64,000 nt of DNA from Pseudomonas sp. Irchel 3H7 (GCF_900187605.1 NZ_FYEA01000001.1:496001-560000); one strand, 5' to 3'; numbered from the stretch's first letter, positions 1 through 7,922 are shown. Notes: generated by a model from the letters alone, not told the origin. Made by a program: numbers and translations.

Positions 1-1323
1 AAGAATCCGGCCAAGGGCCAAAAGAAGTGGCGCACCGCCGCGGAGTGCATCGACTGGACGATCCCGAGCAAAAGCATTTTCGACCGCCCGAAACCACTGG
101 CACCCGCCACCCTGCGCCGAATCGCCAAGGGCATGAAGAAGTTCGTCATCGATGCTGCTGATCCATTTATTGTTCCGATCGCGAATTGGTCCGGCGAAAG
201 CGTGCAGTCTGCAAATGAGCCATTGCGCACCGTGACGTCTTGGCCGCGCGGGGGATCGTTCGCTATGGCCAGCCCGATCATCGCCCCAGCCACGCACCAA
301 GGTAGCGACCGGATCAACGACCCACACGCCCCGCTGCCTACGGTGACTTGCGCGAATCGCGGCGAGCTGACACTGATCAGCCCTACCCTGATTCAAACCG
401 GTTATGGCGAGCGAGCTGGGCAAGAGCCTCGAGTGCCTGGCTTAGATCAACCGCTAGGAACAGTGGTTGCCGGTGGTGTGAAGCACGCACTCGCCGCGGC
501 GCACCTGGTGAAGTTCCGGTTTGCGGACGAAGGAAAAGCGCTCGATGAGCCGCTGCCGACGATAACCAGCGGCGGCAACTACCAGCGCCCGGCCGGCGCC
601 GCGCACGCCATGGGCATCTCTACGGTGTTCATGGCGCAGATGAATGGCGGATTCAACACCACCGACGCCAAGAGCATCGAGGACCCGATGACCACGGTGA
701 CCAACACCGGAAGCCAGCAGCAGTTGGTGACGGCGAACCTGGTGCACTTGCGTGGCAACTGCGATGCCCGGGACGCCAGCGACCCGTTGCACACTATCAG
801 CGCCGGCGGCACGCACCACGGTCTGGTTACCGCTTTCATGGAGCGCCAGTTCGGCGCCAGCGTTGGCCAGGGTGTGGACGAACCGGCGCCCACTATCACG
901 GCCGGCGGTGGCGGGAAAAGCTCGTTGGTTGAGTTTCAGCTTTCGCCAGAGGTTGAAGCCGGTGCACTGCGTGTAGCGGCATTCCTGATCAGCTATTACG
1001 GCACCGAGAACGTGAGCGGCACTGGCGAACCAGCACCGACCATCACCACCAAAGATCGCCTGGGTCTGGTCACCGTGACGATCAAAGGCACGCCGTACGT
1101 GATCGTCGACATCTGCTTGCGGATGCTGCAACCCGTCGAACTGTACAAGGCTCAGGGCTTCCCGGCTGACTACATCATCAGCCACGGTGCCGACTGCAAG
1201 CCATTCACCAAAACACAACAGGTCCACATGTGCGGTAACAGCGTCAGCCCTCCCCCTATGGCGGCGCTCGCACGGGCCAACGATCCTTGGCGCGCAGTTG
1301 AGCGGCAAGCAGTGGCCGCCTGA
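1..1323 (+). CDS. Prophage DNA (cytosine-5) methyltransferase, C-terminal part
   Basis: The frame is open from base 1, so the gene starts outside the window; 440 C-terminal residues are present. The first residues (AECIDWTIPSKSIFDRPKPL) are typical of the segment after the catalytic core of C5 methyltransferases. The C-terminal motifs IX and X are visible (LYKAQGFP, then CGNSVSPP near the end). Between them the presumed target recognition region is built from about eight copies of an (E/D)Px-x-T-(I/V)-T-(A/S)GG-like motif spaced roughly 45 residues apart. The protein would transfer a methyl group from AdoMet to cytosine C5; in a prophage this usually protects phage DNA from host restriction. 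The catalytic PC motif is off the left edge, so activity cannot be judged. Confidence 0.85.
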   Translation, partial: KNPAKGQKKWRTAAECIDWTIPSKSIFDRPKPLAPATLRRIAKGMKKFVIDAADPFIVPIANWSGESVQSANEPLRTVTSWPRGGSFAMASPIIAPATHQGSDRINDPHAPLPTVTCANRGELTLISPTLIQTGYGERAGQEPRVPGLDQPLGTVVAGGVKHALAAAHLVKFRFADEGKALDEPLPTITSGGNYQRPAGAAHAMGISTVFMAQMNGGFNTTDAKSIEDPMTTVTNTGSQQQLVTANLVHLRGNCDARDASDPLHTISAGGTHHGLVTAFMERQFGASVGQGVDEPAPTITAGGGGKSSLVEFQLSPEVEAGALRVAAFLISYYGTENVSGTGEPAPTITTKDRLGLVTVTIKGTPYVIVDICLRMLQPVELYKAQGFPADYIISHGADCKPFTKTQQVHMCGNSVSPPPMAALARANDPWRAVERQAVAA

Positions 1324-1602
1324 CTCACGCAAACAACACCAGCCAAGGCATCGTGTTGAGCCATTCGATTAGGTGGTACATCTGCTTCATCACTTGGTCG
1401 AGCAGCATTTGGCACAGAAGGTCTTTAAGAAATTGTTGTATGTAGGCTCCTTGGGTAACCGCAAAGCCAAGGAATTGGTTCCTTGGTCTATAGGTGGCCC
1501 AATTAACCAAATCCAGTCCCGCCATTCCTCTTGGGCTTTTTCCAACTACCCAACTCCACCGCCCGGGCATGATCGGGCGTAGGATGCCCCGGCTATCAGA
1601 AA

Positions 1603-1712
1603 ATGCTCGACTACTCCGACATCTAATTCGACATGCTCGCCGGCCAAGACGAAGCCATTGTCTGCTTCTGCGTGATTGAATATTCTGAAGACAAAATCTG
1701 TGTTGTAGCAAT
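1603..1712 (+). pseudogene. Remnant of a small phage gene interrupted by the DUF2971 insertion
   Basis: A reading frame starting MLDYSDI meets a TAA at 1624 and then continues in the same frame as FDMLAGQDEAIVCFCVIEY up to about 1712, where the neighbouring opposite-strand gene ends. The sequence on both sides of the stop reads like one protein, so I infer a decayed gene cut off by insertion of the DUF2971 cargo. The remainder of 1324-1711 holds no other convincing gene; overlapping ORFs on both strands there have no ribosome binding site and no recognisable motif. Confidence 0.3.
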
Positions 1713-2377
1713 CAGCGCCAAACACTTTTATCTCTTACTATTTCAAATTTTGAAAATGCCGGTCGGGCTTTAAACACTTCTACCATATTTAACTCTTCGC
1801 CCAAAGCATCGCGTATCGCTGCATTAGAATCTGGAAAATTGCACCCAGCGATGACCCGCTTAAGCTCTAGCTGCGCCCCAAACTTAGTGAAATACAAATC
1901 TCCTTCCTTTTCTGAAGACCGAAGTGATTTTAATAAGCGCATTTCTCGCTCATAGCTCCAACTCCGATGCTTCGTGCTAAAGAAACTCATTAGCCAGTTA
2001 AATGCTTTTTCCTGAGTATCGACTAAACCCGGATGAAAAATCTTTCTTGCTCCCGTGTACTCGACCTGATGCAAAATATCTGAAGAGACATCAAACCCCA
2101 AGCAAATGCCTTTATGTTTATCTCCGTAATGCGCCCACTGCACTGGACTTCTGTAAGAGCGGCTAAAGCACAAGAAACCAAACTGCAATGCAAAGGCAAT
2201 CTTTAGATTCTTTACCGCCTCTCTTTTTACTTTATCGGTCAACTCATAAGCCATAAGTTCAAACGGATCATTCAACTCCATTATTCTTGCAACTTTAAGT
2301 CGCCGATTGATAATATTTTTCAAACCATATTCGTAATTACAAAAATGGTAAACCCGAACAACCTCCGCTTTACTCAT
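1712..2377 (-). CDS. DUF2971-family protein, prophage cargo
   Basis: This 221-residue protein has the pattern of the DUF2971 family: an N-terminal YHFCNYEYGLKNIINRRL, a central 'LNDPFE' motif, FGFLCFSRSYRSPVQWAHYGD-like core (FCFS, WAHYGD) and SWSYEREMRLL further on. The ATG at 2377 is preferred over a longer frame opening at 2446 because the family homology begins at MSKAEVVRVYHF and an AAGAAG lies just upstream. Base composition is much more A+T-rich than the flanking phage genes and it points against them, the usual look of a late-acquired cargo gene. Members are common in mobile elements; the biochemical role is not known to me. Confidence 0.7.
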   Translation of the reverse strand: MSKAEVVRVYHFCNYEYGLKNIINRRLKVARIMELNDPFELMAYELTDKVKREAVKNLKIAFALQFGFLCFSRSYRSPVQWAHYGDKHKGICLGFDVSSDILHQVEYTGARKIFHPGLVDTQEKAFNWLMSFFSTKHRSWSYEREMRLLKSLRSSEKEGDLYFTKFGAQLELKRVIAGCNFPDSNAAIRDALGEELNMVEVFKARPAFSKFEIVRDKSVWR

Positions 2378-2429
2378 ACTTCTTAGTCCGTGAGTCGAAA
2401 GCTCAATGATACATTGATGAGATACCCTA

Positions 2430-3077
2430 ATGCCCACAGAAAACAAACCGGTCGAGCCTGGCTTTGACCTGAACGCGCCCGATGGTGGACGCGGTTACAT
2501 CGTCCACCTGTTTAAGACCGTGCTCAAGCGTCACGACTACCGCCAGTACATCAACGAGCGGCTGGCCGGCGACTTCGCATGTACCCTGGCTCAACACTTC
2601 GAACGCATCACCGCCGAGCGTGACGCCCTGCAGCAGCGCCTGAACGCAGCGGATCAGCGGATTGATGATTTCGCCGGCGGCGATTGTGAATGGTGGCAAG
2701 ACGACGAAAGCGGAATCTGGAACACCGGCTGCGGCTCTACGTGGTCATTTCAGGATGACGGTCCGGAAGAGAACGGCATGAACTTCTGCCATTCCTGCGG
2801 TAAGCACCTAGTGGTGGAGGCGGCTGAACAGGAACAGGATGACGACTGGGTTATGAACCCGTGCAAGCAAGGCCACCGCGATGTCGGTGCGGCCGGTGGT
2901 GTGGCGGCGTGCAACCAGTGCGACGAGAAGATCGAAGCAGCCACGACGCAGGAAGCTTTTGAGCGCTGGAACGCGACACACCTAGTCATCGAATCAGCCG
3001 AATCACGAGAAGAGTACACCTGTACTCCTTCCGAAAAATTACCTCTTTCTCCCTCGAAGTCAGCGACATTCGTCTAA
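2430..3077 (+). CDS. Phage protein with zinc-ribbon and Lar-like C-terminal segment
   Basis: This 215-residue protein reads as a phage early-region protein. Residues about 90-125 carry a TGCGSTW...NFCHSCGKHL cysteine pair, and residues about 140-180 carry NPC, ACNQC and a terminal 'A.TQEAFERWNATH' helix. That last pattern matches the Lar restriction-alleviation family (two CxxC-like knuckles followed by A...AWN). I infer a zinc-binding protein possibly related to restriction alleviation, though the whole length does not match a single family I recognise. The start lies only 53 bases from the divergent DUF2971 gene and has only a weak GATGAG before it, consistent with the insertion having altered its upstream region. 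Confidence 0.55.
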   Translation: MPTENKPVEPGFDLNAPDGGRGYIVHLFKTVLKRHDYRQYINERLAGDFACTLAQHFERITAERDALQQRLNAADQRIDDFAGGDCEWWQDDESGIWNTGCGSTWSFQDDGPEENGMNFCHSCGKHLVVEAAEQEQDDDWVMNPCKQGHRDVGAAGGVAACNQCDEKIEAATTQEAFERWNATHLVIESAESREEYTCTPSEKLPLSPSKSATFV

Positions 3078-3304
3078 TTCGACGTTCCGACTTCAGACGG
3101 AAGCTTGTCGGTGCCAGCGATGTTCGGGGTATTCATAAAGGCATCCCAATTTCGATAGGCTTCGCGCTGCCTTTCGTTGGCAGCATCCCAAGCTGGGCCT
3201 GATACACATCTAGATGAAACCAGCGTCATCATTCCCATGGTGGCAGCATCAAGCTCTAAAAGAAGCTGGTGCGACTCAAATCTGAAGTCGTCGATGGAAG
3301 GCAT
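3074..3304 (-). CDS. Small prophage protein of unknown function
   Basis: A 76-residue acidic protein (MPSIDDFRFESHQLLLELDA...) with a good ribosome binding site, AGGAGAAAGG directly before the ATG. It overlaps the 3' end of the convergent gene by 4 bases. It has no signal peptide or membrane segment. I do not recognise the family; an alpha-helical fold is likely from composition. The strong start signal makes it a probable real gene. Confidence 0.5.
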   Translation of the reverse strand: MPSIDDFRFESHQLLLELDAATMGMMTLVSSRCVSGPAWDAANERQREAYRNWDAFMNTPNIAGTDKLPSEVGTSN

Positions 3305-3673
3305 AACCTTTCTCCTGCGCGGAACTCACCGCCATTGAGAAACAGCTGCTCTTCGAAGAGGAGAGTACGGTCACTTCGGATAATTCATGCAGTCTGACCA
3401 CCGGTCAACTTTACCTACATCTCTCCCCCTTCAAAGTCAGCCGCTATAGCGGCAAGGTCGAATCATGCCAAGAAAAAACCAATTGATCGTCGACTTGTCC
3501 GGGGAAAGACGGTCGCCCGACGCCCGTTCAAGGATTCTCAAATACCAAGCCTCAGCGTGTCCAGCTCTCCGGAACATCAGTGGATAACACCTTCGGCTCT
3601 TGTACATGCAACATGATGGTTGGAGCACATGCTGCAGGGCGTAGGTGATGCCTTCCGCCCGGTTTGCACTACG
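3305..3673. other. Gap between phage genes, no convincing gene
   Basis: The stretch holds one short plus-strand frame from 3464 (MPRKNQLIVDLSGERRS, about 40 residues, weak AAGG upstream) and an antisense frame without start signals. Neither is supported well enough to call. No repeat, tRNA or clear terminator is seen. Confidence 0.4.
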
Positions 3674-4624
3674 TTAGAGGTCCACGTAAACCGCAATCGG
3701 GTCTAAAATCACCTGATTACTATCCAGCTGCGTAAACATTTTCTCCAACCCATGCAACGCCTGCGATGCGCGCATGAGAATCTCGTTCATGTTGTCGCTA
3801 TCCATAAGATGTTCAGCGTCGATACTATCGGTGCCGGAGTCGTTTTCACCGATCGGCGCAGGGCGTACCCTGGTCAATATTCCCACAAGCACAAGATCGA
3901 CGTCTGAAACCCTAGAGTAAGTCTTCACAATGAAGTCCTCCTCATCTTTTAAGCAAACCCTTTTTAAATCTGCAGATACCACGCAATCTGAAAGCTGCAT
4001 GAACACATCAAGTCTAGACTTGTAGCCATAGGATAAGGTTTTTGCCATATTCTCATAATGAAGCTTATCATTCGCAATAATTTCTTTTGCTATTTGAGGC
4101 TTTGAGAGACGGGCCAGCTCGGCAAGGAGGTGAGAAGTTTTTTGAGACTTAGAGCCCGCCTGAATTTCAAGCAATTCGGATATTAAGGCGGCTCTCTCAT
4201 CATTTGCCGACAAAATAGACAGACACTGCTGCATATCTACAAGCGTTTCAAGAGACCTCACAGTCGCAGCAGCGTCTATCAATTTTGCTTTGGCTTTTAT
4301 CTTAACAATACGTGCGCCACCATCACCGAGATCGAAATCACCAAAGCTAGCACTGGAGCAGAACTCCTTAATTTTGTCCTCTTCCAAAAGTTTGGCTTCA
4401 AAAATAGAATAGGCGTAATCATGTAAAAATTTCTTTTCGAAACTCGAAGAGGTAGATTCAATAATTTCCGCCATTTTCTTTCCGCTATTGACAGGACCTT
4501 CTTGTTCTTCCACGTCAGAGCTGGCGCGCCGTGCCTCTTTTAGTACGAAATCCGTAACACCTTCCATCAGCTGTGAAGATAACGAGTACATCTTATACTC
4601 ATCAAGGTAAACGAAGCTTCTCAC
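3674..4624 (-). CDS. DUF6414-like protein, third gene of a membrane/cargo operon
   Basis: This is a 316-residue soluble protein opening with VYLDEYKMYSLSSQLMEGVT, the signature I associate with the DUF6414 family. The start is a GTG at 4624 with AGGAAG eight bases upstream; it lies inside the 3' end of the preceding small membrane gene (23-base overlap in another frame), so the two are translationally coupled. The middle (residues about 90-200) is helical and rich in K, E and L; the C terminus ends in VILDPIAVYVDL, a beta-rich segment. There are no membrane segments and no catalytic motif I can name. Its position just inside the prophage attachment end, opposite in direction to xis-int, is a common place for cargo such as phage-exclusion genes; that role is inference. 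Confidence 0.6.
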   Translation of the reverse strand: MRSFVYLDEYKMYSLSSQLMEGVTDFVLKEARRASSDVEEQEGPVNSGKKMAEIIESTSSSFEKKFLHDYAYSIFEAKLLEEDKIKEFCSSASFGDFDLGDGGARIVKIKAKAKLIDAAATVRSLETLVDMQQCLSILSANDERAALISELLEIQAGSKSQKTSHLLAELARLSKPQIAKEIIANDKLHYENMAKTLSYGYKSRLDVFMQLSDCVVSADLKRVCLKDEEDFIVKTYSRVSDVDLVLVGILTRVRPAPIGENDSGTDSIDAEHLMDSDNMNEILMRASQALHGLEKMFTQLDSNQVILDPIAVYVDL

Positions 4625-4766
4625 GCTCAGACTTCCTTTTCATAAAATCATTGTAGTAATGTTCACGAGTATCCGCTTTACGCGTACTCCTGGCCGACCA
4701 GACGGCGAAAGCTACCGAAAAGAGAAAAAAACCAATCCCTATACCTATAATCAAGACATTGATCAT
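4602..4766 (-). CDS. 54-residue single-pass membrane protein
   Basis: A short gene reads MINVLIIGIGIGFFLFSV then AFAVWSARSTRKADTREH: one membrane segment (residues about 3-24) followed by a highly charged cytoplasmic tail ending KRKSEREKLRLP. It starts with ATG overlapping the stop of the upstream membrane gene as ATGA (4763-4766) and ends 23 bases inside the downstream DUF6414 gene. The overlap on both sides leaves little doubt it is translated as the middle cistron of three. Function unknown; the topology suggests a membrane anchor or partner for its neighbours. Confidence 0.65.
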   Translation of the reverse strand: MINVLIIGIGIGFFLFSVAFAVWSARSTRKADTREHYYNDFMKRKSEREKLRLP

Positions 4767-5188
4767 CCCGACACCTCTTGAGTGACAGCGGACAAATAAG
4801 TTACACGATCAAATACCGCCCAACAAATGGCGAATGAACCAAATGCCATGACGGCGGACGCCACCAATATCGCCTTAGAATTTATATCTTGATATACATC
4901 AGCAAGAAGGGAGAAAGCATACAACACCGCGTAGAATATCACAGCCAGCACTGACAACCCAACAGCCGCCTTCTTCCACTCTACTTCATGCTCTTCGTTG
5001 TATCGTATTTCTGCAAGAATCGATATCTGAATAACAATACCTAGAGATATCAAATCTGAGGCACTAAATAACGGAACTTTGTCCCCATTTATCAAACCCG
5101 ACACTATTAATCTTACAAAGATTGGCACCATGCCAAAAAGGACGGTGTAAACCAGCCAAAGCAGTTTCTTTTCGCTGAACGTGGCAAT
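4763..5188 (-). CDS. Integral membrane protein, first gene of the DUF6414 operon, probable ATT start
   Basis: The protein has about four membrane segments: KKLLWLVYTVLFGMVPIFVRL, a second around LISLGIVIQISILA, a third around AAVGLSVLAVIFYAVLYAF, and a last one around ILVASAVMAFGSFAICWAVF. The first ATG in frame is at 5131, but that start would cut the first membrane segment in half and has no ribosome binding site. Nineteen codons upstream, at 5188, an ATT follows AGGGAGG with a five-base gap, and the frame from there gives a complete first helix (141 residues). No ATG, GTG or TTG lies in frame between. I therefore prefer the ATT start. Function unknown. Confidence 0.55.
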   Translation of the reverse strand: MATFSEKKLLWLVYTVLFGMVPIFVRLIVSGLINGDKVPLFSASDLISLGIVIQISILAEIRYNEEHEVEWKKAAVGLSVLAVIFYAVLYAFSLLADVYQDINSKAILVASAVMAFGSFAICWAVFDRVTYLSAVTQEVSG

Positions 5189-5193
5189 AACTA

Positions 5194-5200
5194 CCTCCCT
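5194..5200 (-). promoter_or_regulatory. Strong Shine-Dalgarno deciding an ATT start
   Basis: AGGGAGG lies five bases before an ATT codon in frame with the membrane protein. It is the best ribosome binding site in the neighbourhood and has no other start codon of that frame near it; a TTG one base downstream is in a different frame that soon leaves the membrane-protein reading. Confidence 0.45.
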
Positions 5201-5699
5201 GAGACATCTCGATCGTCAGCTTACGGATGAACATCATAGCTGCCGAGGCCATCCTCAACCAAATTTTTCTGCTCAAGCGCACGTCAAAGATGTTTGAGTT
5301 CCTCCTCGCATCACATAGATCTCGAGACCTGCGTGCTCGCTACCTTCATAACTGGCTTAGGAGCTGGTCGCCTCGTGGCACATGTCACCTCCACTGCTTT
5401 ACATATTGCTGCCGGATGGCAACCGGTTGTTTGGAGCAAAGAAAAGTTTTCTTCTCGGTCGCCACAACTCCTCTCCAGCCAATAATTACCGGACCTCGGC
5501 CCCTGATGGAATGACGATTCATTCATAAAAGTCAGTTGAACGTGACCAGCACGCTCAGCATTTCGGCTCCGCTGGTACTCGGGAAACCTGCTGAACATTC
5601 ACTTTTATACATTAAGTAGCGCACGAACCAACCGTAAATCGGACGCTTGCGCTAACAATAAATCACCTTCTGCCGCCACGCGCGGCATGGAGCATCACA
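5201..5699. other. Prophage control region without a confident gene
   Basis: About 500 bases separate the leftward cargo operon from the rightward xis-int pair. Several overlapping frames of 60-95 codons exist on both strands, but none has a ribosome binding site together with recognisable protein sequence. The promoters of both units must lie here. I see no repressor gene in it. Confidence 0.4.
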
Positions 5700-5912
5700 A
5701 TGAGAAAAGAACTGATCAAGATCAGTGAATTCCAGCGCCGGCGCTGGGGTGAAAACGGCACACCACCCTGCCCCCAGGCGATCCGAAACTACATCCGCAA
5801 CGGCAAGGTGCCCGGCGAGCAGATCGGCAAACTCTGGTACGTTGATTGGACGGCATTCAGCAGGTCAGACGGCAATGACCTGGTCGCGATGGTATTGAAA
5901 GGAGCTGCATGA
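5700..5912 (+). CDS. xis: Excisionase-like small DNA-binding protein
   Basis: This 70-residue basic protein reads LIKISEFQRRRWGENGTPPCPQAIRNYIRNGKVPGEQIG, the form of phage excisionases in which a winged-helix recognises att-site DNA: KISEF helix, RNYIRNGKVPG and a terminal LWYVDWTAF wing. Its stop overlaps the integrase start (5909-5912), so the two are co-translated. It would direct excision of the prophage together with integrase. Identification rests on this pattern and the position directly upstream of int. Confidence 0.75.
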   Translation: MRKELIKISEFQRRRWGENGTPPCPQAIRNYIRNGKVPGEQIGKLWYVDWTAFSRSDGNDLVAMVLKGAA

Positions 5913-7024
5913 TGGTCCCACGGCCGCGCAACAAGGCGAACAAGAGCCTACCGCAGAACCTGTATTTCGATTCGCGGCGCGCGACCTATCGCTACCGCCG
6001 GCCCACCGACGGTAAATGGTTCCAGTTCGGCTCTGACCGGATCAAAGCGATCGATGCCGCGAAGCAGTTGAATCTGGAGTTCATGCATGGCGCTGACTTG
6101 GTCGGCGCCGTGATGGGCAGCACATCGGAATCGTTCGCCGGCTTCCTGGACGCATACGAAAGTGATGTTCTGCCGCCGAGGGAACTGGCGAAAGGAACAC
6201 TGGGCCTGTACGCCGTGCATTTCCGTCGTTTCCGGAAACAGTTCGAAGGCAAAGCCATCGATCAGATCACGATCCGCATGATTGCGGAGATGCTGGACGC
6301 CCTCACCCCGCGCACTGCCAACCAATGCCGCGCGCTGCTGATCGACATCTTCAACCACGCAGCGGCCAAAGGCCTGTGCCCGGACAACCCGGCCGCCAGC
6401 ACCATAAACCGCATCGAGAAAAAGCAACGCAAGCGACACACCGTCGAAGGCCTGAAGGCCATCCGGGAGAAGTCACCGTTCTGGCTGCAGAACGCAATCG
6501 ACCTCGCGCTCATTACTGCGCAGCGCCGAACGGACATATTGAATATGCGATTCGATGGTGTTCGGGAAGGTTTTTTGTATGTGGTGCAGCAGAAGACGGC
6601 CAAGGCCAGCGACGCGGCGTGGATCCGGTTCAAAGTGACCGAAGAGCTCCAGGCGGTAATCAGCCGGTGCCGGGATGACATCGTCTCGCCTTACCTGATC
6701 CACCGCCGGCCCGATCGCAAAAAGCAAAAGCAGGCGCAGACAAAAGACCACTGGACTCAGGTCGAAGAGAGATATTTGACGCGAGCCTTCAAAGAGGCCC
6801 GGGAAGTGGCAGGTTGTTACAAGGGATGGAAGGAAGAGGAAATGCCAGGCTTCCATGAAGTGCGCGCGCTGTCGCTGCACCTGTATCAGAAAGCCGGAAA
6901 GGACGGTCAGAAGATCGCCGGCCACGCCAGCGAGACCATGACGAAGAACTACCAGAAGGACCATGCCGAGATCGTCTGGTCAGAGGCAATTCCTGATCTG
7001 AATATCAGCGAAATCACCGGGTAG
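5909..7024 (+). CDS. int: Phage tyrosine integrase
   Basis: A 371-residue tyrosine recombinase. The N-terminal arm-binding region (PQNLYFDSRRATYRYRRPTDGKWFQFG) is the lambda-type form, followed by a core-binding domain from about residue 75. Catalytic residues are readable: arginine in AQRRTDILNM (around 206), HxxR-like FHEVRAL (around 313-316), GHAS and the nucleophilic tyrosine in MTKNYQKDH (around 349). The stop codon is 90 bases from the 3' end of tRNA-Pro(GGG), so this enzyme most likely inserted the prophage there. An alternative ATG one codon later exists. Confidence 0.92.
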   Translation: MMVPRPRNKANKSLPQNLYFDSRRATYRYRRPTDGKWFQFGSDRIKAIDAAKQLNLEFMHGADLVGAVMGSTSESFAGFLDAYESDVLPPRELAKGTLGLYAVHFRRFRKQFEGKAIDQITIRMIAEMLDALTPRTANQCRALLIDIFNHAAAKGLCPDNPAASTINRIEKKQRKRHTVEGLKAIREKSPFWLQNAIDLALITAQRRTDILNMRFDGVREGFLYVVQQKTAKASDAAWIRFKVTEELQAVISRCRDDIVSPYLIHRRPDRKKQKQAQTKDHWTQVEERYLTRAFKEAREVAGCYKGWKEEEMPGFHEVRALSLHLYQKAGKDGQKIAGHASETMTKNYQKDHAEIVWSEAIPDLNISEITG

Positions 7025-7054
7025 TTTTGCGCAAGTTTTGCGCGGGTTTTGCGC
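7025..7054 (+). repeat. Three TTTTGCGC repeats at 11-base spacing
   Basis: TTTTGCGC occurs at 7025, 7036 and 7047, exactly 11 bases apart, starting with the base after the integrase stop codon. The helical phasing and place between int and the tRNA attachment site suggest binding sites for integrase or an accessory protein; this is inference. Confidence 0.5.
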
Positions 7055-7060
7055 AGGCAC

Positions 7061-7087
7061 AAAAAAGCCGATCCACATGATCGGCTT
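7061..7087 (-). terminator. Terminator after tRNA-Pro
   Basis: On the minus strand AAGCCGATC pairs with GATCGGCTT around a short loop and is followed by six T residues. It ends tRNA-Pro transcription. As the prophage lies on this side of the tRNA, the copy is probably supplied by the prophage. Confidence 0.7.
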
Positions 7088-7113
7088 AAGTGTCTGATTT
7101 TACTCAGGAATTA

Positions 7114-7190
7114 TGGTCGGGACGGAGTGATTCGAACACTCGACCCCTAGCACCCCATGCTAGTGCGCTACCGGACTGCGCTACGCCCCG
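7114..7190 (-). tRNA. tRNA-Pro(GGG)
   Basis: The minus strand folds as a full cloverleaf: acceptor CGGGGCG/CGTCCCG, anticodon stem CTAGC/GCTAG around loop ATGGGGT (anticodon GGG), T arm GTTCGAATC, A73 and encoded CCA. It decodes CCC. Its 3' end faces the integrase gene and is the evident attachment site of the prophage. Confidence 0.95.
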
Positions 7191-7279
7191 ACTGGTCTTG
7201 CAACTCGTTCTTCATCTCGAAGAACGCTCAAGAATATAGCGCAAGCGTTTGAAAACTGGAAGTATTCAAACGCTGCTTT

Positions 7280-7636
7280 TTATTTCTTGAGAACCACCAG
7301 TACATCTTCCAATTCGGCAATCATTTGCCGAATCATCTGCTTGTATTGGGTCGTGTCGTCTTTGGCTTCATCGCCGGACAAACGCAGGCGTGCGCCGCCG
7401 ATGGTGAAACCCTGATCGTAAAGGAGCGCGCGGATCTGCCGGATCATCAGCACGTCCTGGCGCTGATAATACCGGCGGTTTCCGCGGCGTTTGACGGGGT
7501 TGAGTTGAGGAAACTCCTGCTCCCAGTAGCGCAGCACGTGTGGCTTTACGGCACACAGCTCGCTGACTTCACCGATGGTGAAGTAGCGTTTGCCCGGGAT
7601 GACGGGTAGTTCGTCGTTATGACTTGGTTCCAGCAT
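7280..7636 (-). CDS. MerR-family transcriptional regulator downstream of ihfA
   Basis: This 118-residue protein has a MerR winged helix: [20 protein letters not shown] with [22 protein letters not shown] (residues about 15-65), then a short helical dimerisation tail ending EDVLVVLKK. It has no metal-binding cysteine cluster, so its effector is unknown. The ATG at 7636 overlaps the ihfA stop by 20 bases; a TTG three codons earlier is less likely. In Pseudomonas this gene regularly follows ihfA and precedes tRNA-Pro, as here. Confidence 0.88.
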   Translation of the reverse strand: MLEPSHNDELPVIPGKRYFTIGEVSELCAVKPHVLRYWEQEFPQLNPVKRRGNRRYYQRQDVLMIRQIRALLYDQGFTIGGARLRLSGDEAKDDTTQYKQMIRQMIAELEDVLVVLKK

Positions 7637-7919
7637 AAGCCTCAACTCGGGCCTTCAACTTCTGCCCTGGACGAAAGGTGACCACACGGCGAGCCGTGAT
7701 CGGGATTTCTTCCCCCGTTTTCGGGTTGCGGCCAGGCCGCTGGCGTTTGTCCCGAAGGTCGAAATTGCCGAAACCGGACAATTTGACCTGCTCGTTGTCT
7801 TCAAGAGCGTGCCTGATTTCCTCGAAAAACAGTTCTACCAATTCCTTGGCTTCCCGCTTGTTCAGGCCCAGCTCTTCATACAGACGTTCCGCCATCTCAG
7901 CTTTCGTCAAAGCCCCCAT
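7617..7919 (-). CDS. ihfA: Integration host factor alpha subunit
   Basis: A 100-residue HU/IHF-family protein: [20 protein letters not shown] start, DNA-inserting beta arm with [11 protein letters not shown] and [15 protein letters not shown]. With IhfB it makes the heterodimer that sharply bends DNA in the nucleoid, at phage att sites and at sigma-54 promoters. It follows pheT by three bases and is the end of the thrS-pheT group, as in enterobacteria and other pseudomonads. Confidence 0.97.
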   Translation of the reverse strand: MGALTKAEMAERLYEELGLNKREAKELVELFFEEIRHALEDNEQVKLSGFGNFDLRDKRQRPGRNPKTGEEIPITARRVVTFRPGQKLKARVEAYAGTKS

Positions 7920-7922
7920 ACG

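Noticed and set aside
3437..3628. Minus-strand 63-codon ORF in the prophage gap
   Set aside because: Lacks a start signal and has an arginine/cysteine-rich composition typical of chance frames.
7025..7190. Second integrase remnant beside tRNA-Pro
   Set aside because: Only one intact integrase is seen; the repeats there are too short to be a gene fragment.
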